This document shows, in pieces, positions 1-9,068 of a DNA stretch of 64,000 bases. Source of the stretch: Fen-183 sp036504335 (GTDB lineage: Bacteria; Acidobacteriota; Thermoanaerobaculia; UBA5066). A program made the translations under genes and the position numbers. The stretch's first letter is position 1; each line of letters starts with the position of its first letter. Where the stretch lies: contig DASXVJ010000023.1 in assembly GCA_036504335.1 (NCBI GenBank), positions 248,001-312,000 of the forward strand. The letters run 5' to 3'. Under the pieces are notes generated by a model. The model had not been told where the DNA came from. It did no database searches and saw only the letters and a list, made by a program, of their open reading frames with translations.

Positions 1-83
1 AAGAGGGCGCGAATGATTCATCTGCACGATGCCAACCGGCCGCGCGGCAGGGCTTCATTACGCGACACATCGCGGAGGGTCAC

Positions 84-1217
84 ATGCAGCTTGACGGATT
101 GAGCGGACGCGAGCCGCTTCTTGTCGACGTTGAAGGCTCCAACCGGCGCGATTTCGTGAAGGTCGCGCTCATGGCGGGCGCCGCCGTCGGGCTCCCCGCG
201 GCGCTCTCCGCGCAGATTGCCGAGGCCGCCGTGAAGGGCGTCAAGCCCTCGGTCATCTGGCTCCACTTCCAGGAGTGCACGGGCTGCACGGAGTCGCTGC
301 TCCGCACCTCGCACCCGGACGTTGCGGAGCTGATCCTCGACCTCATCTCCCTCGACTACCACGAGACCCTCTTCGCCGCCGCCGGCCACCAGGCCGAGGC
401 CGCGCTGAAGAAGACGATGAAGGACCACGAGGGCAAGTACGTCCTCGTCGTCGAGGGCGCGATCCCGACGAAGGAGAACGGCATCTACTGCCAGATCGGC
501 GGCCGCACGGCCGTCGACATCCTGAACGAGGTCGCGGGCAAGGCCGGCGCGATCATCGCGATCGGCTCGTGCGCCTCGTGGGGCGGCATCCCGTCCGCCG
601 AGCCGAACCCGACCGGCGCGACCGGCGCCCCGATGATCCTCAAGGGCAAGACGGTCGTCACGATCCCCGGCTGCCCGGCGAACCCGTACAACCTCCTCGG
701 CACGGTCCTCCAGTTCGCGACGCTCGGGACGCTCCCGGCGCTCGACGAGAAGGGCCGCCCGAAGTTCGCGTACGGGCGCACGATCCACGAGCACTGCCCG
801 CGCCGCGCGCACTTCGACGCCGGCCGCTTCGTGCAGAAGTTCGGCGACGAGGGACACCGGCAGGGCTGGTGCCTCTACAAGACGGGCTGCAAGGGCCCCG
901 CGACGCACGCGAACTGCTCGGTCCTCCCGTTCGCCGAGGTGCCGGACGCCTGGCCGATCGGGATCGGGCACCCCTGCTTCGGCTGCACGGAGCAGGCCCT
1001 TGCCTTCCGCAAGCCGCTCCACGACACGGTCGACGTCGAGCGCCCGACGCCGCCCGACACGTACGCCCCGCTCCACGCCCCGATGGGCAAGGTCGCCCCG
1101 ATCGCGACCGGCGTCGCGGGCCTCATCGGCGGCGCGCTGCTCGGCGCCGGCTGGGCCGCCTCGAAGAAGCTCGGGACGACGGAAGAGGCCTCGAAGGAAC
1201 CCCGGAAGGAGGCCTGA
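84..1217 (+). CDS. hybO: [NiFe] uptake hydrogenase small subunit
   Basis: Electron-transfer subunit of a membrane-bound, periplasm-facing uptake hydrogenase. It passes electrons from the Ni-Fe site through three iron-sulfur clusters. A canonical Tat signal (NRRDFVK, residues 20-26) is followed by a hydrophobic stretch. Cluster cysteines are visible in ECTGCTES (C65 and C68), GSCASWGG, PGCPANPYN, EHCPRRAHFD, CLYKTGCKG and HPCFGCTEQ. A C-terminal membrane anchor lies near residues 335-360. The length (377 aa) is normal. The ATG at 84 has GGAGGG just upstream. It is the first gene of a hybOABCD-ordered operon, and hybA starts 1 nt after its stop. The symbol follows the E. coli order and is not proof of the exact subgroup. 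Confidence 0.93.
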   Translation: MQLDGLSGREPLLVDVEGSNRRDFVKVALMAGAAVGLPAALSAQIAEAAVKGVKPSVIWLHFQECTGCTESLLRTSHPDVAELILDLISLDYHETLFAAAGHQAEAALKKTMKDHEGKYVLVVEGAIPTKENGIYCQIGGRTAVDILNEVAGKAGAIIAIGSCASWGGIPSAEPNPTGATGAPMILKGKTVVTIPGCPANPYNLLGTVLQFATLGTLPALDEKGRPKFAYGRTIHEHCPRRAHFDAGRFVQKFGDEGHRQGWCLYKTGCKGPATHANCSVLPFAEVPDAWPIGIGHPCFGCTEQALAFRKPLHDTVDVERPTPPDTYAPLHAPMGKVAPIATGVAGLIGGALLGAGWAASKKLGTTEEASKEPRKEA

Positions 1218-1218
1218 G

Positions 1219-2124
1219 ATGACCCTCGACAGGCGCAGCCTCCTGACGGGCGCCGCCGCGACCGCGGCGACCGCCGTCGCCGTCGCGACGCGCGGGGCGG
1301 AAGCCGCGGTCCCAACGGCGCCGCCGGACGCCGTCGGCCTGCTGTACGACACGACGCTCTGCATCGGATGCAAGACGTGCGTCGTGGCGTGCCGCGAGGC
1401 GAACGGCAAGAAGCCCGACACGTCCAACTCGAACGGCCTCTGGGACGCGCCGCTGGACCTCAACGGCCAGACGAAGAACATCATCAAGCTCTACAAGGAC
1501 CCCGACTCGCCGCAGCGGTCGTACTTCAAGGCGCAGTGCATGCACTGCGTCGACCCCGCGTGCGTCGGCGCCTGCATGATCGGCGCCCTCCAGAAGCGCG
1601 AGAAGGGGATCGTCACCTACAAGCAGGAGTACTGCTCCGGCTGCCGCTACTGCCAGGTCGCGTGCCCGTTCGAGATCCCGAAGTTCGAGTGGTCCGCCAA
1701 GGCGCCGCTCATGGTCAAGTGCGAGCTCTGCAACCACCGGCTCGCCGAGGGCAAGCTCCCCGGCTGCGTCGAGGTCTGCCCGCGCAAGGCCGTCATCTAC
1801 GGCACGCGGGAGGCGCTCCTCGCCGACGCGAAGAAGCGCATCGCGGACCACCCGGACCGCTACCGCGGCTACAAGGACGGCGACGCGCCGCGCGTCTTCG
1901 GAGAGACGGACGGCGGCGGCACGCAGTGCCTCGTCCTCTCGCACGTCCCGTACGAGAAGCTCGGCCTGCCCGCCCTCGAGGAGACCTCGCAGGCGAACGC
2001 GACGCGCTCGATCCAGCACGGCATCTACCAGGGCTTCATCGCGCCGATCGCCCTCTACGCGGTCCTCGGCGCCGTCGTGTTCCGCAACAAGAAGAAGCAG
2101 GACGAGGACGGAGGTGCCGCATGA
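1219..2124 (+). CDS. hybA: Hydrogenase 2-type 4Fe-4S ferredoxin subunit HybA
   Basis: Periplasmic iron-sulfur protein that should carry electrons from the small subunit to the HybB membrane subunit. The protein starts MTLDRRSLLTGAA, a Tat-type signal. Four cysteine groups follow: CIGCKTCVVAC (48-58), CMHCVDPACVGAC, CSGCRYCQVAC and CELCNHRL...CVEVC, enough for four [4Fe-4S] clusters. A hydrophobic C-terminal segment (FIAPIALYAVLGAVVF) would anchor it in the membrane. I chose ATG 1219 because it is preceded by GGAGG and gives the Tat signal; the frame is open further upstream inside the small-subunit gene. 301 aa. The stop overlaps the hybB start as ATGA. Confidence 0.92.
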   Translation: MTLDRRSLLTGAAATAATAVAVATRGAEAAVPTAPPDAVGLLYDTTLCIGCKTCVVACREANGKKPDTSNSNGLWDAPLDLNGQTKNIIKLYKDPDSPQRSYFKAQCMHCVDPACVGACMIGALQKREKGIVTYKQEYCSGCRYCQVACPFEIPKFEWSAKAPLMVKCELCNHRLAEGKLPGCVEVCPRKAVIYGTREALLADAKKRIADHPDRYRGYKDGDAPRVFGETDGGGTQCLVLSHVPYEKLGLPALEETSQANATRSIQHGIYQGFIAPIALYAVLGAVVFRNKKKQDEDGGAA

Positions 2125-3329
2125 GCGCCGTCCTCCACCGGCCCGCGCCGCTCGGCGGCCCCGTCCTGACGAAGGGGACGCGCACCCTCGTCGTGCTCGC
2201 GACGATCGGCGTCGCCGCGATGATCTTCCGCTTCGCGGCCGGCCTCGGCGGCGCCACGGCGCTGAACGACGGCTACCCGTGGGGCCTCTGGATCGCGTTC
2301 GACGTCGTGACGGGCACCGCGCTCGGCTGCGGCGGCTACGCGGTCGCGCTCCTCGTCTACGTCCTGAACAAGGGCGAGTTCCACCCGGCCGTGCGGCCCG
2401 CGCTCCTCACGGGCGCGCTCGGCTACTCGCTCGCGGCCGTCTCGATCCTCCTCGACGTCGGCCGTCCCTGGCTCCTCCACCGGGTTCCGCTCTACGTGAA
2501 CCACTGGAACTACAACTCGGCCTTGTTCGAAGTGGCCCTGTGCGTCATGACGTACGTCGCGGTTCTCTGGGTCGAGGTCTCGCCCTCGTTCCTCGAGGCG
2601 TGGAAAAAGGGCCCGGCGGGCCTCAAGAAATCCCTCGGAGACAATTTCCTGCCGGTCGTCGAGAAGGCTCTCCCGTTCGTGATCGCGCTCGGGCTCCTCC
2701 TCCCGACGATGCACCAGTCGTCCCTCGGGACGCTCATGCTCCTCTCGGGGAAGAAGCTCCACGCGCTGTGGTCGACGCCGCTCCTCCCGCTCCTGTTCCT
2801 GATCTCGTGCCTCGCGATGGGCTACGCGGTCGTCATCTTCGAGTCGACGCTCTCGAGCGTCGCCTTCCGGCGCCCCCGCGAGGGGAAGATGCTCGCGGCC
2901 CTCGGCAAGGTCGTCGTCCCGTTCCTGTGGGCGTGGGCCGGCATCCGGCTCGTGGACGTCGTGCTGCGCGGCAAGCTCGCACTCTTCGCGAAGCCCGACG
3001 GCTACGTCCTTCTCTTCCTCGTCGAGATGGCGCTGATCGTCGTGCCCGCCGTGATGCTCGCGTCACCCGCGCGGCGCGCGGACGCGGGCGCGCTCTTCCG
3101 GGCCGCGCTCCTCATGATCCTCGCGGGGACGCTCTACCGGATCGACACGTTCATCGTCGCGTTCCGGCCCGGAGCGCAGTACGCGTACTTCCCGAGCCTG
3201 GCGGAGATCCTCGCGACCGTCGGCATCGTCGCGATCGAGATCCTCGCCTACGTCTTCTTCGTCAAGAGATTCCCGATTCTGACGGGAGCGGCCCCGGCCC
3301 AGACGGCCGCCGCGTCCCAGGTGAGGTAA
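2121..3329 (+). CDS. hybB: Hydrogenase membrane subunit HybB (NrfD/PsrC family)
   Basis: Polytopic inner-membrane protein of about 402 aa with some ten hydrophobic helices. In Hyb-type hydrogenases this family connects the periplasmic iron-sulfur subunits to the quinone pool. The segment GYPWGLWIAFDVVTG near the N-terminus is typical of HybB/NrfD proteins. The ATG at 2121 overlaps the hybA stop by 4 nt, with GGAGG 6 nt upstream, so translation is probably coupled. The large subunit starts 3 nt after the stop. Together with hybA this indicates quinone reduction rather than a cytochrome b-only link. Which quinone is used cannot be read from sequence. Confidence 0.9.
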   Translation: MSAVLHRPAPLGGPVLTKGTRTLVVLATIGVAAMIFRFAAGLGGATALNDGYPWGLWIAFDVVTGTALGCGGYAVALLVYVLNKGEFHPAVRPALLTGALGYSLAAVSILLDVGRPWLLHRVPLYVNHWNYNSALFEVALCVMTYVAVLWVEVSPSFLEAWKKGPAGLKKSLGDNFLPVVEKALPFVIALGLLLPTMHQSSLGTLMLLSGKKLHALWSTPLLPLLFLISCLAMGYAVVIFESTLSSVAFRRPREGKMLAALGKVVVPFLWAWAGIRLVDVVLRGKLALFAKPDGYVLLFLVEMALIVVPAVMLASPARRADAGALFRAALLMILAGTLYRIDTFIVAFRPGAQYAYFPSLAEILATVGIVAIEILAYVFFVKRFPILTGAAPAQTAAASQVR

Positions 3330-3332
3330 CCC

Positions 3333-5030
3333 ATGTCGCGAATCGTCGTCGACCCGATCACCCGCATCGAGGGCCACCTCCGCATCGACGTGGAGGTCAA
3401 CGGCGGAAAGGTCACGAACGCCTGGTCCTCGGGCCAGATGTTCCGGGGGATCGAGACGATCCTGAAGGGGCGCGACCCGCGCGAGGCGTGGCTCTTCACG
3501 CAGCGGTTCTGCGGCGTCTGCACGACGGTGCACGCGATCGCGTCCGTCCGCACCGTCGAGAACGCGCTCGGCCTCGAGATTCCGCTGAACGCCCAGCTCA
3601 TCCGCAACATGATCGTGATCGCGCACGCGCTGCACGACCACATCGTCCACTTCTACCATCTCTCGGCGCTCGACTGGGTCGACGTCGTCTCGGCCCTCAA
3701 AGCCGACCCCGCGAAGGCGTCCGCGCTCGCGGAGAGCCTCTCGAGCTGGCCGAACAACAACACGAAGAAGCTCGCGGCCGTGCAGGCGAAGCTCAAGGGC
3801 TTCGTCGAGGCCGGGCAGCTCGGCATCTTCCAGAACGGCTACTGGGGCCATCCGGCGATGAAGCTGCCGCCCGAGGTGAACCTCCTCGCGGTCTCGCACT
3901 ACCTCGAGGCGCTCGACTACCAGCGGCGCATCAACAAGGTGGTCGCGATTCTCGGCAGCAAGACGCCGAACATCCAGAACCTCGCGGTCGGCGGCGTCGC
4001 GAACGCGATCAACCTCGACAACGAGGCCACGCTGAACATGAACAAGCTGTTCATGGTCAAGGATCTCTTCGACGAGATCACGGCCTTCATCCAGCAGGTC
4101 TACTTCCCCGACGTCTGCGCGGTCGGCGCCCTCTACGCCGACTGGCTGCCCTACGGCGGCGGCGTGAAGAACTACCTCGCCGTGCCGGACCTCCCGCTCG
4201 ACACGAAGGGCACGAAGTTCGACCTCCCGGGCGGCACGATCATGGACGGCGATCTCGGGACGATGAAGGAGATCAAGACCTTCGGCGACACCTACTTCCG
4301 CGACAACGTCACGGAGTCGGTCGCGCACGCCTGGTACGAGGGCGCCGCCACGAAGCACCCGTACGAGGGCGAGACGAACCCGAAGTACACGAAGTTCGAC
4401 GAGAACGGGAAGTACTCCTGGGTCAAGGCCCCGCGCTTCGGCGGCAAGGTCATGCAGGTGGGGCCGCTCGCGCAGGTCCTCGTCGGGTTCGCGCAGAAGC
4501 ACGAGCCGACGGTCCGCTGGGCGACGAAGACGCTCGAGACGGCGGGCTCCATCGCGAAGACGAAGCTCTCGCCGGCAATCCTGCACGGCACGCTCGGCCG
4601 GCACGCGGCCCGCATGATCCGCGCGAACGTCCTCGCCGAGCTCGGGCAGAAGCACTGGAAGATGCTCGTCGAGAACATCGGCAAGGGCGACACGACGATC
4701 TTCAACGAGCCGGTCTTCCCGAAGGGCGAGCAGCGCGGGTTCGGCTTCCACGAGGCGCCGCGCGGCGTCCTCTCGCACTGGATCGTCATCAAGGACGGCA
4801 AGATCGGCAACTACCAGGCCGTCGTCCCCTCCACGTGGAACGCCGGCCCGCGCGACGAGAAGGGCCAGATGGGGCCCTACGAGGCCGCGCTCATGGGCAA
4901 CCCGGTCGCGAACCCCGAGCAGCCGCTCGAGGTCCTGCGCACGATCCACTCGTTCGACCCGTGCATCGCGTGCGCGATCCACACCCTCGACCCCGAGGGC
5001 AACGAGATCGCCCGCGTGAAGGCCCTCTAG
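3333..5030 (+). CDS. hybC: [NiFe] hydrogenase large (catalytic) subunit
   Basis: Catalytic subunit carrying the Ni-Fe(CN)2CO site that oxidises H2. The L1 motif RFCGVCTTVHAIAS gives C60 and C63, and the L2 motif DPCIACAIH gives C544, C547 and H550. The 15 residues after H550 match the C-terminal extension removed by the maturation endopeptidase after nickel insertion. 565 aa, normal for group 1 enzymes; the N-terminus VVDPITRIEGHL is family-typical. It has no signal of its own and should be exported with the Tat-bearing small subunit. The protease gene follows 9 nt downstream. The accessory genes hypA-F, needed for cofactor assembly, are not in this window. Confidence 0.95.
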   Translation: MSRIVVDPITRIEGHLRIDVEVNGGKVTNAWSSGQMFRGIETILKGRDPREAWLFTQRFCGVCTTVHAIASVRTVENALGLEIPLNAQLIRNMIVIAHALHDHIVHFYHLSALDWVDVVSALKADPAKASALAESLSSWPNNNTKKLAAVQAKLKGFVEAGQLGIFQNGYWGHPAMKLPPEVNLLAVSHYLEALDYQRRINKVVAILGSKTPNIQNLAVGGVANAINLDNEATLNMNKLFMVKDLFDEITAFIQQVYFPDVCAVGALYADWLPYGGGVKNYLAVPDLPLDTKGTKFDLPGGTIMDGDLGTMKEIKTFGDTYFRDNVTESVAHAWYEGAATKHPYEGETNPKYTKFDENGKYSWVKAPRFGGKVMQVGPLAQVLVGFAQKHEPTVRWATKTLETAGSIAKTKLSPAILHGTLGRHAARMIRANVLAELGQKHWKMLVENIGKGDTTIFNEPVFPKGEQRGFGFHEAPRGVLSHWIVIKDGKIGNYQAVVPSTWNAGPRDEKGQMGPYEAALMGNPVANPEQPLEVLRTIHSFDPCIACAIHTLDPEGNEIARVKAL

Positions 5031-5039
5031 GAGCCCGTC

Positions 5040-5621
5040 GTGGAAACCGGCGCGCCGCTCGTCCGTGTCCTCGGCCTCGGCAACGTCCTCATGGGCGACG
5101 ACGCGCTCGGTCCGTGGGTCATCCACCTCCTCGAGGCGACGTACGTGTTTCCGCCCGAGGTCGAGGTGGTCGACGTCGGGACGCCGGGGCTGGACCTCGT
5201 CCCGTACGTCGCGGGCCCGTGCGGGATCGTCCTCGTCGACACCGTGCATTCGAAGGGCGCGGAGCCCGGGACGATCAGGATCTTCGACCGCGACGCGCTC
5301 GTGAAGTTCGGGCCCAAGCCGCGCCTCTCGCCGCACGACCCCGGCGTCACGGAGGCGATCCTCGCCGTCGAGATGGCGGGGGAGGCGCCCGCCTTCGTGA
5401 GACTCGTGGGCGTCGTGCCTGAATCCGTCAAGGCGGGCGTGGGATTGACGCCCGCGCTGCAGGACGCCGTCGTGCGCGCGGCGGACGAGATCGTCGTCGA
5501 GCTCCTCGCGCGCGGCTTCGACGTTCACCGCCGCAATGCCGGCGCTGCGTCGGTTCCGCTCCCCTGGTGGGAAGCGCCCGTGATCGCGCCCGTTCCGGCG
5601 CCCGAGCTCGTCCTCGTGTGA
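5040..5621 (+). CDS. hybD: Hydrogenase maturation endopeptidase (HybD/HyaD family)
   Basis: Nickel-dependent processing protease that trims the C-terminal extension of the large subunit encoded just upstream. The family motif GLGNVLMGDDALGP (residues 12-25), a central VDVGTPGLDL and the histidine in LSPHDPG correspond to the metal-sensing acidic and His residues of HybD. 193 aa; the C-terminal ~25 residues are longer than usual and proline-rich. It starts at GTG 5040, and the stop overlaps the next gene (GTG-TGA). The cytoplasmic location is inferred from family knowledge. Confidence 0.88.
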   Translation: METGAPLVRVLGLGNVLMGDDALGPWVIHLLEATYVFPPEVEVVDVGTPGLDLVPYVAGPCGIVLVDTVHSKGAEPGTIRIFDRDALVKFGPKPRLSPHDPGVTEAILAVEMAGEAPAFVRLVGVVPESVKAGVGLTPALQDAVVRAADEIVVELLARGFDVHRRNAGAASVPLPWWEAPVIAPVPAPELVLV

Positions 5622-6019
5622 GCGCGACGCGCCTCGAGCGCCTCGTCGTCCATCTTGTCGCGCTGCACAGTGTCGCCGTCGGGCTGGGCCTGATCTTCCT
5701 GACGCGCTGGGGCGCCGCGTTCGGCGGCTGGCCGACGGTGACCCCTCTGTTCTTCGCGCGGCAGGCCGGAATCTTCCACTTCGTCGTCGTCGCGGGCTAT
5801 CTCCTCGAGTACCACCGGTCCGGCGGCGTGACGTTCCTCCTCACGACGAAGTCGATCGCGGTCGTGTTCCTCCTCACGATGACGGCGGTCGACGGCGGGC
5901 CGTGGATGGTTCCCGTCTCCGCGGCCGGCGATGCCCTCATGGGCGCCGCCGTGTGGGCCCTTCACCGCCGCGCGGTCGCCGAAAGGGCCGGGGCGGCCGC
6001 GTCAGCGGCCCGAAGCTGA
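5618..6019 (+). CDS. Small four-helix membrane protein, last gene of the hydrogenase operon
   Basis: 133 aa with four hydrophobic stretches, roughly residues 10-30, 45-65, 75-92 and 95-115. I do not recognise a family with confidence; DoxX-like or DUF4345-like small membrane proteins look similar. I start it at GTG 5618, which overlaps the hybD stop, so it is likely co-translated with the hydrogenase genes. The 3' end overlaps the convergent epimerase gene by 18 bp. Its place in the operon suggests a hydrogenase-linked or membrane-stress role, but that is inference only. Confidence 0.6.
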   Translation: MSATRLERLVVHLVALHSVAVGLGLIFLTRWGAAFGGWPTVTPLFFARQAGIFHFVVVAGYLLEYHRSGGVTFLLTTKSIAVVFLLTMTAVDGGPWMVPVSAAGDALMGAAVWALHRRAVAERAGAAASAARS

Positions 6020-7549
6020 GGAAGCGTCGCCCGTGGCCGCGGCGCGTGCGCGCCGCGCATCGGCGGCCGCAAGGGTCTCGTAAGTCTCCTGGATGCGGTC
6101 GACACCCCACTTGAGCGGCGTCGAGACGTCGTCGTGGATCTCGGCGGCGAGCGCGGCCGCGTCTGGGTCGCGCGCGAGGACGCTCGTGCAGACGCCCTCC
6201 AGCGCGGCGATCGCCCGGCAGAGGTCCTCTTCCCGGAAGCCCTTCCGATAGCGGCGCTCGGCGAGGTCGCCGCAGTACGTCACGAGGACGTGGCGGTCCT
6301 GCGTCCTGACGGCGTTCATCATCTGGCGAAGGATCATCTTGTGGTGCCACTCGTGGTCCTCGGGGCTCACGTGCTCGTAGGAGGGGAGGCGCGCGTCGTC
6401 GAGCGCTTTCGAGTACGCCTCGACGAGCTCCGCCTGGTGCCGCTCGAGGAGCTGGTAGAGCCTCAGGTTCTGCGGCACGTGAACCGTCTTCATCGCGGCG
6501 CGGTTCAGACGGTGCCAGTCGAGCGGGTACGTTCGGCGGTTCTCGAGCAGGAACGGGAGGCGGCGGATCACTTCGAGGCGGTCCCGCGGCGCCCAGCCCG
6601 TGCGCGCCCGCGTCTTGCTGGCGTCGATCGCCATGACGGTGTCGATGTACTCGGCCATCCACGGGCGCTCGAACGGGCGGGCGCCCAGGAGGCGCCCCGC
6701 GAGGTCGCGCGCCCACATTCCGGGCCCGCACAGGACCTTCGGCATCAGGATCGGCGGGGCCGGGAGCGGGCTCTCGTGGGCCATCGTCGCGGCGAAGAGC
6801 TCGCTGTGACTGGTCGCGCCATCCGGGCTCGCGATGAGGACTTCCCTCGGCTTCCAGTCGCGCCGCCGCTCGAGGAGGCGTGAGAGGAGCGCGACCGCGT
6901 CCGACACGTGGAGGTACGGGATCGCGCTCTCGCCCCTCCCGCCGAGGACGTGCCGGTTCCATGCGTCCGAGAGCCACGTCTCGAAGAACATGTAGAGCGG
7001 CGGGTACTCGCAATGGTCGGAGAACATCGCCGCGAAACGCACGATCACGGGCGTGAAGCGGTCCTTGTAACCGCCCACCATCGTCTCGCCGATGCGCTTC
7101 GTCTGGGCGTAGATGTGGCGGCCGTCGGGCGGGCTCGTCTCGTCGAGCGCTTTCCCGGGCGGCGGCAGCTCGCAGGCCGCGACGGAGCTCGAGAAGAAGA
7201 ACTGCTTGACGCCGGCCTCGACGGAGAGGTCGAGCGTGTTGCGCAGGCCGTCGACGTTCGTGCGGAAGTACTCGGGGTGTTCCTCTCCCGTGAAGTCGTA
7301 GTGTGCGGCGAGGTGGACGACGACGTCCGCGCCGCCCTCGGCCTTGATCTTTCCGAAGACGCCCTCGAGCGCCTCACGGTCGCCGATGTCCACCTGAAAC
7401 CACGTGAGGTTGGGGTGCACCGGGGCGCCGCACCGCGCCTGCGAGCGGCGGGCGATTCCGTAAACGATCCAGTCGTCGCAGATCGCCTCGAGGAGATGGC
7501 GGCCCACGAAGCCGGACGCACCCGTGAGAATCAGTCGCGGCAGTGTCAT
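6002..7549 (-). CDS. NAD-dependent epimerase/dehydratase with C-terminal RsbRD_N-like domain
   Basis: 515 aa. Residues 1-330 form an extended SDR enzyme: the Rossmann motif is GASGFVGRHL, the Ser is in FFFSSSVAA, and YAQTK supplies the catalytic Tyr and Lys. The substrate is probably a nucleotide sugar or similar, but unknown. Residues from about 365 to 500 are helical and resemble the RsbRD N-terminal sensor domain, with conserved-looking MNAVRTQDR and LAERRYRKGF segments. A sugar-type epimerase fused to such a domain is unusual. The ATG at 7549 stands divergent to the globin gene, 80 bp away. A TAGACT hexamer lies about 30 nt upstream of the start on this strand. Confidence 0.8.
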   Translation of the reverse strand: MTLPRLILTGASGFVGRHLLEAICDDWIVYGIARRSQARCGAPVHPNLTWFQVDIGDREALEGVFGKIKAEGGADVVVHLAAHYDFTGEEHPEYFRTNVDGLRNTLDLSVEAGVKQFFFSSSVAACELPPPGKALDETSPPDGRHIYAQTKRIGETMVGGYKDRFTPVIVRFAAMFSDHCEYPPLYMFFETWLSDAWNRHVLGGRGESAIPYLHVSDAVALLSRLLERRRDWKPREVLIASPDGATSHSELFAATMAHESPLPAPPILMPKVLCGPGMWARDLAGRLLGARPFERPWMAEYIDTVMAIDASKTRARTGWAPRDRLEVIRRLPFLLENRRTYPLDWHRLNRAAMKTVHVPQNLRLYQLLERHQAELVEAYSKALDDARLPSYEHVSPEDHEWHHKMILRQMMNAVRTQDRHVLVTYCGDLAERRYRKGFREEDLCRAIAALEGVCTSVLARDPDAAALAAEIHDDVSTPLKWGVDRIQETYETLAAADARRARAAATGDASSASGR

Positions 7550-7629
7550 GTGTGCGCGTGCTCCGCGCCGTTTCTCAGTCTAGCGCGGGCCGTCGCGCCG
7601 GCGCGCCGCGGCGTGGCATGATTCCGCCG

Positions 7630-8037
7630 ATGACCCGCGAAGAGATCGCACTCGTCAAGGAGAGCTTCGACAGCCTGCGGCCCATTCCGAGGGGCGTCGG
7701 GCGCTCGTTCTACGAGAAGCTGTTCGACCTCGACCCGACGCTGAGGGCGCTCTTCAAGGGCGACCTGGACGCCCAGGGCGCGATGTTCGTGAGCGCTCTC
7801 GGCCTCGCGGTGGCGGGCCTCGAGGACGCTCACTCGGGCGAGCGGCCGCTGCGCGATCTCGGGCAGCGGCACGCCGCCTACGGCGTGACGGACGCGCACT
7901 TTGCGACATTCCGCGAAGCGCTCGTGAAGACCCTGCGCGACCAGATCGGCGCCGGTTTCACCGAGGCGCACGCGGCGGCCTGGCGGCACGCGTTCGACCG
8001 GATCGGCCGCGTGATGGGCGACGCGGCCCGCGTCTGA
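7630..8037 (+). CDS. Bacterial hemoglobin-like globin
   Basis: 135 aa, single-domain globin of the Vitreoscilla-hemoglobin/cyanoglobin type that reversibly binds O2 or detoxifies NO at heme. The CD1 Phe is in LRALFKGD, a Gln fits the distal E7 position (DAQGAMF), and the proximal His is in LGQRHAAYGV. No reductase domain is attached. I chose ATG 7630 because the globin A helix starts there (MTREEIALVKESF); the open frame upstream is not globin-like. A CATGAT hexamer ends 7 nt before the ATG and no clear ribosome-binding site is seen. Physiological role unproven. Confidence 0.87.
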   Translation: MTREEIALVKESFDSLRPIPRGVGRSFYEKLFDLDPTLRALFKGDLDAQGAMFVSALGLAVAGLEDAHSGERPLRDLGQRHAAYGVTDAHFATFREALVKTLRDQIGAGFTEAHAAAWRHAFDRIGRVMGDAARV

Positions 8038-8124
8038 ACCCGGCGCGAGGAGGCCGGGAGAATTCCCTGGAAGGCCCGAGCCCGCCGGATTAGGATTCTG
8101 AGATCAAGTTTCAGGAGGGATTCC

Positions 8125-9057
8125 ATGAAACGTGTCCTCGTTCTGGTCGTTGCGGCGTTCCTCTTCTTCCTCCCTCTTGCGGCTTCGGCCCGCGAGGCCG
8201 AACGCGAAGGGCCCGGCTCCGAGCCCTTCGTACTCGAAGGGCGAAGCTGGGTGAGCCAGAAGGCGTTCATCGACAGCGGCGCCCGATGCGCCACGCGGCC
8301 CGTGGACGAGGAGGAGGCCGACTTCATCGAGCAGGAGGTCGCGAGCCTCCTCGCCGAGCGGCCCGGCCGCAGCGCGCTCGTCACCGGCGCGACGATCAAC
8401 GTGTACGTCCACGTCATCACCAGCTCCTCGGGAGCCGGCGCCCCCACGTCGGCTCAGATCTCCGACCAGATCAGCGTCCTGAACGCGGCGTACGGAATCT
8501 GGGGATGGCAATTCCAGGTGGCGGGCTCGGACACGACGGCCAACGACGCGTGGTACACCGCGCAGCCGGGCACGACCGCCGAGAGGGACATGAAGACGGC
8601 GCTGCGCCGGGGCAGCGCGGACGACCTGAACATCTACACGAACAACATGGGAGGAGGCCTCCTCGGGTGGGCGACGTTCCCGTCGGACTACGCGGGCAAC
8701 CCGACGGCCGACGGCGTCGTGATCCTGTATTCCTCCCTGCCGGGCGGATCGGCCGCGCCATACAACCTCGGCGACACGGCGACGCACGAGATCGGCCACT
8801 GGATGGGCCTCTACCACACGTTCCAGGGCGGCTGTAACGAGAAGCGGGGCGACTTCGTGAGCGACACCCCCGCGGAGAAGTCGCCCGCGTTCGGCTGTCC
8901 CGTCGGGCGCGATTCCTGCTCGGCGCGCAAGAACCCGGGTGTCGACCCGATCACGAACTTCATGGACTACACGGACGACGCGTGCATGAACACGTTCACC
9001 GCCGGGCAGGACGCCCGCATGGACGCGCAGTTCACGGCGTACCGCTTCGGAAAATAG
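8125..9057 (+). CDS. Secreted M43 (pappalysin-like) zinc metalloprotease
   Basis: 310 aa with an N-terminal signal peptide (MKRVLVLVVAAFLFFLPLAA). The zinc site HEIGHWMGLYH places H221, E222, H225 and H231 as ligands and catalytic base. A Met-turn follows in NFMDYTDDACMNTF. Cysteines around the active site (GGCNEK, FGCPVG, DSCSAR, DACMNT) suggest the disulfides seen in cytophagalysin-type proteases. It should act on extracellular protein or peptide. A good AGGAGGG precedes the ATG. A perfect 11-bp hairpin lies 12 nt after the stop. Confidence 0.9.
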   Translation: MKRVLVLVVAAFLFFLPLAASAREAEREGPGSEPFVLEGRSWVSQKAFIDSGARCATRPVDEEEADFIEQEVASLLAERPGRSALVTGATINVYVHVITSSSGAGAPTSAQISDQISVLNAAYGIWGWQFQVAGSDTTANDAWYTAQPGTTAERDMKTALRRGSADDLNIYTNNMGGGLLGWATFPSDYAGNPTADGVVILYSSLPGGSAAPYNLGDTATHEIGHWMGLYHTFQGGCNEKRGDFVSDTPAEKSPAFGCPVGRDSCSARKNPGVDPITNFMDYTDDACMNTFTAGQDARMDAQFTAYRFGK

Positions 9058-9068
9058 GAAGATCGAAA

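Noticed and set aside
1..83. A gene upstream of the hydrogenase operon
   Set aside because: Only 83 bp are present; no coding signal, and no clear sigma-54 or -10/-35 promoter could be recognised.
2114..5422. An open frame of 1102 codons over hybB-hybC
   Set aside because: Arg/Pro-rich shadow of the high-GC hybB and hybC genes in another frame; no domain and no start signal.
3063..5528. Long antisense open frame of 821 codons over hybC-hybD
   Set aside because: Typical antisense shadow of codon-biased GC-rich genes; composition is Arg/Asp/Val-rich and not protein-like.
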